From contig NZ_CP009451.1 in the NCBI RefSeq assembly GCF_000757825.1, positions 1,922,001-1,986,000 on the forward strand: DNA of 64,000 nt. Direction: 5' to 3'. The stretch is from Cedecea neteri. Lineage in GTDB: Bacteria > Pseudomonadota > Gammaproteobacteria > Enterobacterales > Enterobacteriaceae. The position numbers and the translations under genes were made by a program. Below the pieces are notes generated by a model that did not search any database, was not told where the DNA came from, and saw nothing but the letters and a program-made list of their open reading frames with translations. Shown here one piece after another: positions 56,304-64,000 of this stretch (within the stretch, counting starts at the first letter, position 1; each line of letters opens with the position of its first letter).

Positions 56304-57281
56304 TTAGCGTTCTTCCTGAATCAGGCTGCCGGAAAGGATGCAGAACACGCCCATCAGATCCGCGTGGCGGATGCTGACTTCGCTCTTCTCATTCACCTTC
56401 GGCTTAGCGTGATAGGCAATGCCCAGGCCTGCGGCATGGATCATCGGTAAGTCATTGGCCCCGTCGCCAACCGCTACGGTCTGCGCGGCGGGAATTTCAT
56501 ATTTTTCGGCCAGCCGCTTCAGGGTTACCGCTTTAAATTTAGCGTCCACAATCTGCCCCAGCACTTCGCCGGTCAGCTTGCCGTCGCAAATTTCAAGTTC
56601 GTTGGCAACCACCGTCGTCAGGTTCAGCGTATCGCGCAGGTATTCCGCAAAGAAGGTGAACCCGCCGGAAGCAATCGCCACTTTCCAGCCCAGGATATCC
56701 AGGTTTTGCACCAGAGATTTCAGCCCCGGCATCAGCGGCAGTTCATCACGAACCTGGCGCAGAATATTGGCATCGGCACCTTTGAGGGTCGCCACGCGCT
56801 GGCGCAGGCTGGCGGTAAAGTCCAGCTCGCCGCGCATTGCGCGTTCGGTGACTTCGGCCACCATTTCACCCGTTCCCGCCAGTTTGGCAATCTCGTCGAT
56901 GCACTCGATCTGAATGGCGGTAGAGTCCATGTCCATGACCAGCAGGCCAGGCGTTTTTAAATGCGGGATTTTGCCCAGTGGCGCAACGTCGAGCCCGGCC
57001 TCATGCGCAAGTTTGGTCGCGCGCGGCGTTAAAGAGCCTGCCAGGCGAATAACCTGGTAATCTTCCACGCACCAGGCGGTCACAATCACCATCGCCGCGC
57101 CCAGCTTACGCTGGTATTTGTTCAGGCACTGCTTGTCCAGATTACGTCCGTACAGGAGCCAGCCGCTGCGGCCGGCGCGGTAGTCCAGCGGCATCACTTC
57201 GTCACCGCTCAGGGAAAGCGGCAACCCAGGCCAAAGTGAAACATCGTTAGGCAAATCGCACCAGGTCAAACTGTTTGGCAT
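56304..57281 (-). CDS. serB: Phosphoserine phosphatase
   Basis: 325 residues from the ATG at 57281 (E. coli 322). HAD signature VMDMDSTAIQIECIDE with nucleophile Asp117, and AVGDGANDLPMIHAAGLGIA for the metal site. Last step of serine synthesis. The frame is open to 57362, but alignment with E. coli (MPN.TWCDLP) fixes the start. Divergent from ytjB. Confidence 0.97.
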   Translation of the reverse strand: MPNSLTWCDLPNDVSLWPGLPLSLSGDEVMPLDYRAGRSGWLLYGRNLDKQCLNKYQRKLGAAMVIVTAWCVEDYQVIRLAGSLTPRATKLAHEAGLDVAPLGKIPHLKTPGLLVMDMDSTAIQIECIDEIAKLAGTGEMVAEVTERAMRGELDFTASLRQRVATLKGADANILRQVRDELPLMPGLKSLVQNLDILGWKVAIASGGFTFFAEYLRDTLNLTTVVANELEICDGKLTGEVLGQIVDAKFKAVTLKRLAEKYEIPAAQTVAVGDGANDLPMIHAAGLGIAYHAKPKVNEKSEVSIRHADLMGVFCILSGSLIQEER

Positions 57282-57430
57282 TGCGGCTCCAGAATCAAGT
57301 AAACATACCCTTGCGCCGTCGGAATCCGGGAAAATGGCAGAAAGGTATCCGGGTAAAAACAACGCATGAGGCTACCTTGTCCGCCTTGCTTCTGGCAACA
57401 TTAAAGTACGCAATTTTCCAAAGGTGCATC

Positions 57431-58066
57431 ATGGTTCGGGTAAAATTTAAATTTCGGCTCCACCGCGCAGTGATTGTGCTGTCCTGCCTCGCACTTTTAG
57501 TCGCGCTGATGCAGGGTGCCTCCTGGTTTAGCCGGGGCAGCCAGCAGGCGCGAAACGTTCAGATGGAAGAGCTGGCCCGCACCCTCTCCCGCCAGGTAGC
57601 GTTTAATCTGGTGCCGGTCATGAAAACCGAAAACCCTGATGAAAAACGCATCTCGACCGTGCTCAACCTGCTGACCAGGGATAGCCGCGTGCTTGATGCC
57701 GCCGTGTATGACAGCGAAGGCGATCAAATTGCGCGTGCGGGGGAAAATATCGAGGTTCGCGACCGCCTGGCGCTGGATGGCCAAAAAGCCGGTAGCTACT
57801 TCAACCAGCAAATCGTCGAACCTATCGCGGATAAAAGCGGCCCCATCGGCTACCTGCGAATTACGCTGGATACGCATACTCTCGCCACCGAAGCCAAGCA
57901 GGTGGACAACACCACTAATATTCTGCGCCTGATGCTGCTGCTCGCGGTCGCGATCGGCATCGTTCTCACCCGCACGCTGCTGCACGGCAAGCGCACCCGC
58001 TGGCAGCAATCACCGTTCCTGCTGACCGCCAATAAGAAGGTAACGGAGGAAGACGAGTCTAAGTAA
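57431..58066 (+). CDS. ytjB: Membrane protein YtjB (Smp)
   Basis: 211 residues (E. coli 214). An N-terminal membrane helix (AVIVLSCLALLVALMQGASW) and another near the C-terminus (ILRLMLLLAVAIGIVLTRTL) flank a periplasmic domain of about 120 residues. The KRTRWQQSPFLLTA end is conserved. The start at 57431 is set by alignment; the longer frame from 57275 overlaps serB. Function unknown in E. coli. Confidence 0.93.
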   Translation: MVRVKFKFRLHRAVIVLSCLALLVALMQGASWFSRGSQQARNVQMEELARTLSRQVAFNLVPVMKTENPDEKRISTVLNLLTRDSRVLDAAVYDSEGDQIARAGENIEVRDRLALDGQKAGSYFNQQIVEPIADKSGPIGYLRITLDTHTLATEAKQVDNTTNILRLMLLLAVAIGIVLTRTLLHGKRTRWQQSPFLLTANKKVTEEDESK

Positions 58067-58140
58067 AGCTCCCGCGGTAAATGCTCGGTGATGGCGTCAT
58101 GCTAAGATGGCGCCATTCTTCTGGGAAAAGGATCTTTGCT

Positions 58141-59157
58141 ATGTCGACTTTGCGTTTGCTTATATCTGACTCTTACGACCCGTGGTTTAACCTGGCCGTT
58201 GAAGAGACAATTTTTCGGCAGATGCCCGCCACTCAGCGGGTTCTGTTCCTGTGGCGTAATGCGGACACGGTGGTTATTGGCCGCGCCCAAAACCCCTGGA
58301 AAGAGTGTAATACCGGGCGAATGGAGCAGGACAACGTTCGGCTGGCAAGACGCAGCAGCGGCGGCGGTGCGGTGTTCCACGACCTCGGCAATACCTGCTT
58401 CACTTTTATGGCCGGCAAGCCGGAATACGACAAGAGTATTTCCACGTCTATCGTGTTGAGCGCGCTGGAAAGCCTTGGCCTGAATGCCACCGCTTCCGGG
58501 CGTAACGATCTTGAGGTCGAAACCACTGAGGGAACGCGTAAAATTTCCGGATCGGCCTACCGCGAAACCATGGATCGCGGCTTCCACCACGGTACCCTGC
58601 TGCTGAATGCCGACCTTAGCCGCCTGGCAAACTACCTCAATCCCGATCCGAAAAAACTGCAGGCTAAGGGCATTACCTCGGTGAGAGGCCGCGTCGCAAA
58701 CCTCAGCGATATCAAGCCGGGACTGACCCACGAGCAGATAGCCGAGGCGATAACGGAGGCTTTCTTCGCCCACTATGGCGAACGCGTTGAAGCAGAGCAT
58801 ATCTCCCCCGAAGCGCTGCCTGACCTGCCGGGTTTTGCCGATACTTTTGCCCGCCAGAGCAGCTGGGAATGGAACTTTGGCCAGGCGCCAGCCTTTACGC
58901 ATCTGCTGGATAACCGCTTTAGCTGGGGCGGCGTCGAACTCCATTTTGACGTTGAGAAAGGGCATATCACCCGCGCCCAGGTGTTCACCGATAGCCTTAA
59001 TCCTGCCCCGCTTGAAGCGCTGGCAGCCCGGCTAAAAGGCTGCCTGTATCGCAGTATTTTACTGCAGCAGGAGTGCGAAACACTGATCTACAGCTTCCCG
59101 GAACAGGAAGCCGAACTGAAAGAGCTTTCGGCGTGGATTGCCCAGGCGGTTCGTTAA
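58141..59157 (+). CDS. lplA: Lipoate-protein ligase A
   Basis: 338 residues, the E. coli length, starting [20 protein letters not shown]. Lipoate-binding loop [15 protein letters not shown] and the lysine in [10 protein letters not shown] are present, with the accessory C-terminal domain. Attaches scavenged lipoate to E2 subunits and GcvH. Frame open from 58081; start by alignment with GGAAAAGGATC upstream. Its 3' end overlaps the convergent yjjJ by 4 bp. Confidence 0.97.
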   Translation: MSTLRLLISDSYDPWFNLAVEETIFRQMPATQRVLFLWRNADTVVIGRAQNPWKECNTGRMEQDNVRLARRSSGGGAVFHDLGNTCFTFMAGKPEYDKSISTSIVLSALESLGLNATASGRNDLEVETTEGTRKISGSAYRETMDRGFHHGTLLLNADLSRLANYLNPDPKKLQAKGITSVRGRVANLSDIKPGLTHEQIAEAITEAFFAHYGERVEAEHISPEALPDLPGFADTFARQSSWEWNFGQAPAFTHLLDNRFSWGGVELHFDVEKGHITRAQVFTDSLNPAPLEALAARLKGCLYRSILLQQECETLIYSFPEQEAELKELSAWIAQAVR

Positions 59158-60482
59158 GCGAGACGTTTAAGCCGCCCGCTTAACTGGCCTACTTGCCCGG
59201 CCATTCCTGCCGCTATTTGCCGGAATGGCTCGCTTATTTTCAAATTAAGGCTTAGCTCACGCCAGTAACGCTGTGCCCACGGCTGCATCTCCAGCCATAT
59301 TTCGCCGGGAACTTCGGCATCAATATTAATTTCAATGCCGCCCTCCCGCATATTGCCCGAACTGCCCGGCGCCCAGGCCATAGGCAGCATATCGTAGACC
59401 GGCGTTAGCTCGAGCGGAAGGTCGGACAAAAAGAAGGAGAGATTCCCGGCATGCATATCGCTGTTACCTGTCAGCCGGCCAAAAGCCCAAATTCGCTGCA
59501 CCTGCCGAAGCGTGGCGGCCTCAACCATACCCTCTTCTTTTAGACGTGCGACGGCCTTAGGCCAGCTAAGTACGCCCGCGGCATATTCACTTTGCACGCT
59601 TTCAAGAGACACGATGCTACGTCGTCCGAAAGCACCGGCACAGTCAAAGCGTTCAACCTCAAGGAAAACCTGCCCGCTTTCAGCCGAGAGCAGGTCACAC
59701 CGGGCGGCAGGAATACCCATTTGATTTAATAGCGCTAAAGCACTGCACTCGGAGGTCAGTAAATCTACCCAGCGGCGCTGGTTATCGTTTCGTATGGGCG
59801 AGGTGAACTTGACGATGACATGCCGTGGCCCGCAAAGCGTTTCACTGTAGCAGGAGAATTTGGGCTGCTCTCCTCCGGCAGATGAACCTACAATTTCGCC
59901 GTCTATTGCCCGGTGAGCAAGCTCAGCGTAAGCCTCAAGGCGCTCATCGAGAGCAATAGGCTTGAGACCGACTATTTGTGTCCAGCGGCGGTAGCTCTCT
60001 TCGCCGACCAGCCATCCGCCCAGGTTTTCCAGCCGCTGCGCAGAGAGGGCAAAAAGCACGTCTTCTTCCCGCCACAGCCGGATATCCTCGGGCAGATCGC
60101 TATTTTTAGCCAGCTCGCGTCCCCAGGCTCGCCCCAAAAAACCCTGCGGGCGGAGATCGTTGAGATACCACGGCAAACCATCAAACCATCGGCTATCCCC
60201 GTTGTTACGCACAACCAGGCAGCTTCCCCTCGGCCACACAGGATAAAGCACGCCAAAGTCCCACGCTTTACCGACGTCATCAATCTGCCACAGCTGAAAT
60301 TCCCGATGCTGCCTTACCGGATGCCTCAGTCCATAAAGCGTCGCTCGGGCCTGGCCAAACTTTATGACGTCCGGCTCAAGTAAAACCCGGCGAGAGAAGG
60401 TCGCCTGACTGATACCCAGCCGTTGGGCCAGCGCCCTGCCAGGAAGTGGACCGGTAAGAAGGAGGTCGGTTAGCTCGCTCAT
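59154..60482 (-). CDS. yjjJ: HipA-like kinase-fold protein YjjJ (orphan)
   Basis: 442 residues (E. coli 443). N-terminal winged-helix-like region ([31 protein letters not shown]), a HipA-type N domain, and a HipA C domain with [41 protein letters not shown] and [20 protein letters not shown] / [12 protein letters not shown] as the kinase loop. E. coli YjjJ has been reported as a toxin (HipH) without its own HipB; here too no antitoxin gene is adjacent. Start at 60482 by length; the frame extends to 60590. It lacks a clear Shine-Dalgarno. Confidence 0.9.
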   Translation of the reverse strand: MSELTDLLLTGPLPGRALAQRLGISQATFSRRVLLEPDVIKFGQARATLYGLRHPVRQHREFQLWQIDDVGKAWDFGVLYPVWPRGSCLVVRNNGDSRWFDGLPWYLNDLRPQGFLGRAWGRELAKNSDLPEDIRLWREEDVLFALSAQRLENLGGWLVGEESYRRWTQIVGLKPIALDERLEAYAELAHRAIDGEIVGSSAGGEQPKFSCYSETLCGPRHVIVKFTSPIRNDNQRRWVDLLTSECSALALLNQMGIPAARCDLLSAESGQVFLEVERFDCAGAFGRRSIVSLESVQSEYAAGVLSWPKAVARLKEEGMVEAATLRQVQRIWAFGRLTGNSDMHAGNLSFFLSDLPLELTPVYDMLPMAWAPGSSGNMREGGIEINIDAEVPGEIWLEMQPWAQRYWRELSLNLKISEPFRQIAAGMAGQVGQLSGRLKRLA

Positions 60483-60584
60483 ATGAATAGATTCATGAAT
60501 AGATACTTGAATTGATTTATAGCCAAAATACCCAGTCTGGTAAAGGCTATTCGCTAAAGATGAGAAATAAAATGAATAGATACC
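60483..60584. repeat. Three ATGAATAGAT repeats upstream of yjjJ
   Basis: ATGAATAGAT occurs at 60483-60492, 60495-60504 and 60572-60581; the last two are followed by AC. The first two are 12 bp apart, directly before the yjjJ start codon, where the ribosome site should be. It may be an operator or a structural element; no similar copy was noticed elsewhere in the window. Confidence 0.6.
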
Positions 60585-60589
60585 AGACA

Positions 60590-60615
60590 TAAAAAAGGCG
60601 CCCTCAGGCGCCTTT
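60590..60615 (-). terminator. Terminator of the deo operon (after deoD)
   Basis: AAAGGCGCC / GGCGCCTTT (60594-60602, 60607-60615), loop CTCA, with TTT following on the minus strand. It is 18 bp after the deoD stop. Confidence 0.92.
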
Positions 60616-60632
60616 AAAACGAGAAGAAAAAC

Positions 60633-61352
60633 TTACTCTTTGTCGCCCAGCAGGACGGATTCCAGAGCAATTTTGATCATGTCGTTGAAGGTGGTCTGAC
60701 GCTCAGCGGCGGTGGTCTGCTCGTGAGTACGGATGTGGTCAGACACGGTACAGATGGTCAGCGCTTTAGCACCGAACTCCGCGGCAACGCCGTAGATTCC
60801 GGCCGCTTCCATTTCCACGCCCAGGATACCGTATTTTTCCATCACGTCGAACATGGACGGATCTGGCGTGTAGAACAGGTCTGCAGAGAAGATGTTGCCC
60901 ACGCGAGCGTCAACGCCCAGCGCTTTAGCCGCGTCAACCGCGTTACGAACCATATCGAAGTCCGCGATAGCCGCAAAGTCGTGATCCTTGAAGCGCAGAC
61001 GGTTTACTTTGGAGTCAGTACACGCGCCCATGCCGATAACCACGTCGCGCAGCTTAACGTCTGCACGTACCGCGCCGCAGGAGCCTACGCGAATGATTTT
61101 CTTCACGCCGAAGTCGGTGATCAGCTCTTTAGCGTAGATAGAGCAGGATGGAATGCCCATGCCGTGGCCCATCACGGAGATCTTACGGCCTTTGTAAGTC
61201 CCGGTGAAACCGAGCATGCCGCGCACGTTGTTCACTTCACGCACGTCTTCCAGGAAGGTTTCCGCGATGTGCTTAGCGCGCAGCGGGTCACCCGGCATCA
61301 GTACTACGTCAGCGAAATCGCCCATTTCCGCATTAATGTGTGGCGTAGCCAT
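60633..61352 (-). CDS. deoD: Purine nucleoside phosphorylase DeoD type
   Basis: 239 residues, E. coli length. Signatures [58 protein letters not shown] and the catalytic Asp in [13 protein letters not shown]. Phosphorolysis of purine (deoxy)ribonucleosides. Last gene of the deo operon. Confidence 0.98.
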   Translation of the reverse strand: MATPHINAEMGDFADVVLMPGDPLRAKHIAETFLEDVREVNNVRGMLGFTGTYKGRKISVMGHGMGIPSCSIYAKELITDFGVKKIIRVGSCGAVRADVKLRDVVIGMGACTDSKVNRLRFKDHDFAAIADFDMVRNAVDAAKALGVDARVGNIFSADLFYTPDPSMFDVMEKYGILGVEMEAAGIYGVAAEFGAKALTICTVSDHIRTHEQTTAAERQTTFNDMIKIALESVLLGDKE

Positions 61353-61385
61353 TGTGTATTCCTTGATTTAAAAAGTTAGCAATCA

Positions 61386-61403
61386 GGCGGGCAAACGCCC
61401 GCC
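61386..61403 (-). other. Stem-loop in the deoB-deoD intergenic gap
   Basis: GGCGGGC / GCCCGCC (61386-61392, 61397-61403), loop AAAC, in the 59-bp gap. No T-run on the minus strand; perhaps an mRNA stability element. Confidence 0.55.
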
Positions 61404-61411
61404 CAAAGGGA

Positions 61412-62671
<1,260 letters not shown>

Positions 62672-62687
62672 TCAGATCAGTATACCG

Positions 62688-64000
62688 TTATTCGGTGATT
62701 CGACGATAGACCGTTGGTGTTTCCAGCGGTGCTTTTTCGTCAATCCTGATTGCCGCTTTCACCGCCTTCGCCGCTTCCTGCCAGCTGGCTTCGTCTTTCG
62801 CATGGATAACGGCCAGCGGGCGCTCAGCGTCGATAGATTCACCCAGACGGGCCATATCGGTAAAGCCGACGCTGTAATCGATAGTATCGGAGGCCTGACG
62901 ACGACCGCCGCCCATCGACACCACCGCCATGCCCAGCGCGCGGGTATCCATCGCCGAGACAAAACCGGACGCTTCGGCATATACCGCCTTGCTCAGCATC
63001 GCCGTTGGCAGGTACTTCGCATAGTTTTCAACAAAGTCGCTCGGGCCTTTCTGCGCGGCAACCATCCGGCCAAACACCTCAGCCGCTTTACCGTTATCCA
63101 GCACGGACTGAAGCTTCGCGCGAGCTTCCGTATCGTCTTTGGCAAGCTTGCCGGAAATTAGCATTTCCACGCACAGCGCCATCGTGACGTCGAACAGACG
63201 TGGGTTGCGGTATTCACCGGTCAGGAACTGCACCGCTTCACGGACTTCCACGGCGTTACCCGCGCTGGAAGCCAGCACCTGATTCATGTCCGTCAGCAAG
63301 GCGGTAGTCTTCACGCCAGCGCCGTTGGCAACGCCAACGATAGCTTCGGCCAGCTGCTCTGAAAGCTCGTAGGTCGGCATAAATGCGCCGCTGCCTACCT
63401 TCACATCCATCACCAGCGCATCCAACCCTTCGGCCAGTTTCTTCGCCAGGATTGAAGCGGTAATAAGAGGAATAGAGTCCACCGTCGCGGTAATGTCACG
63501 GGTAGCATAGAAACGTTTGTCCGCCGGTGCCAGAGAGCTGGTCTGGCCGATGATGGCCACGCCGACGTCCTTAATAATGTCGCGGAAGCGGTTATCGTCC
63601 GGGAAGATATCAAAACCCGGAATCGCCTCCAGCTTATCCAGCGTCCCGCCGGTGTGTCCCAGGCCGCGGCCTGAAATCATAGGTACATAACCGCCACAGG
63701 CTGCCACCATAGGGCCGAGCATCAGCGAGGTCACGTCACCCACGCCGCCTGTGGAGTGTTTATCCACAATCGGGCCGTTGAGATTAAGGCTTTTCCAGTC
63801 CAGCACGGTACCGGAATCCCGCATCGCCATCGTCAGCGAGACCCTTTCCGGCATGGTCATGTCGTGGAAGAAAATGGTCATCGCCAGAGCAGCAATTTGC
63901 CCTTCAGAGACGGTGTTGTCGCGAATGCCGTTGATAAAGAAACGAATCTCTTCGTCGCTCAGTACTAGGCCATCACGTTTTTTACGAATAATTTCTTGTG
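62688..64000 (-). CDS. deoA: Thymidine phosphorylase, 5' end outside window
   Basis: 437 codons visible including stop; only the start codon and about two further codons (E. coli begins MFLA) are cut off. The first full codon is at 63996-63998 ([20 protein letters not shown] onward). The signature [20 protein letters not shown] and [20 protein letters not shown] are intact. Converts thymidine and phosphate to thymine and deoxyribose-1-P, feeding DeoB. 52 bp before deoB in the operon. The promoters with DeoR, CytR and CRP sites known in E. coli lie outside. Confidence 0.97.
   Translation of the reverse strand, partial: QEIIRKKRDGLVLSDEEIRFFINGIRDNTVSEGQIAALAMTIFFHDMTMPERVSLTMAMRDSGTVLDWKSLNLNGPIVDKHSTGGVGDVTSLMLGPMVAACGGYVPMISGRGLGHTGGTLDKLEAIPGFDIFPDDNRFRDIIKDVGVAIIGQTSSLAPADKRFYATRDITATVDSIPLITASILAKKLAEGLDALVMDVKVGSGAFMPTYELSEQLAEAIVGVANGAGVKTTALLTDMNQVLASSAGNAVEVREAVQFLTGEYRNPRLFDVTMALCVEMLISGKLAKDDTEARAKLQSVLDNGKAAEVFGRMVAAQKGPSDFVENYAKYLPTAMLSKAVYAEASGFVSAMDTRALGMAVVSMGGGRRQASDTIDYSVGFTDMARLGESIDAERPLAVIHAKDEASWQEAAKAVKAAIRIDEKAPLETPTVYRRITE

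Overview
The window is a chromosomal segment of a gammaproteobacterium in the family Enterobacteriaceae (order Enterobacterales). Protein after protein has the length and sequence expected of the Escherichia coli gene, and the order carBA-dapB / rihC-ispH-fkpB-lspA-ileS-ribF / rpsT / nhaRA / dnaJK / satP / mog / talB / alsT / yaaA / thrCBA-thrL / lasT / yjjY / arcA / creA / rob / gpmB / yjjX / trpR / slt / ettA / nadR / radA / serB / ytjB / lplA / yjjJ / deoDBA is the region around map position 0/100 min of E. coli, read in reverse orientation. It is not E. coli or Salmonella: creBCD is missing, yaaX is reduced to what looks like a 3' relic, and two metabolic islands sit in variable positions. 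The genus cannot be fixed from the sequence alone.

Layout. 1-3426: pyrimidine/arginine and lysine precursor genes (carB partial, carA, dapB). 3580-10530: the first accessory island, between dapB and rihC. It holds a LacI-type repressor, a mannose-family PTS (EIIA, EIIB, EIIC, EIID) led by a large class I phosphomannose-isomerase-like protein, and a convergent pair of cupin isomerases of the archaeal glucose-6-phosphate-isomerase type. The same 16-bp palindromic operator (GGTTAATCGATTAATC) precedes the repressor (one mismatch), the PTS operon and the cupin operon, and a perfect CRP half-site pair lies in the divergent promoter region. This makes a self-contained, catabolite-controlled sugar regulon whose substrate I cannot name; it is the best candidate for an undescribed system here. 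10631-17309: rihC and the ispH-fkpB-lspA-ileS-ribF operon. 17560-23584: rpsT, nhaRA and dnaKJ with conserved sigma-32 promoters. 23731-30097: satP, an MHS-type transporter, mog, talB, alsT, yaaA. 30098-34995: the thr operon with leader peptide, attenuator and promoter.

35129-37217: lasT, the long arcA leader with an FNR box, the small antisense gene yjjY, and arcA. 37229-45760: the second accessory island, in the place where E. coli has creBCD. It is a Tat-exported peptide-type binding protein, two permeases, a fused double ATPase and a CocE/S15-type serine hydrolase in one tightly packed operon, followed by a small membrane protein gene and a LysR regulator. 45904-52949: creA, rob, gpmB, yjjX, trpR, slt, ettA. 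52950-53627 has no gene and is filled with palindromic repeats. 53628-64000: nadR, radA, serB, ytjB, lplA, yjjJ (an orphan HipA-like gene with a repeated motif in its promoter region) and deoD, deoB, deoA (deoA cut by the window end).

I saw no rRNA, tRNA, CRISPR array or insertion sequence. Start sites were adjusted by alignment from memory with E. coli proteins and by visible Shine-Dalgarno sequences; no database search was possible.
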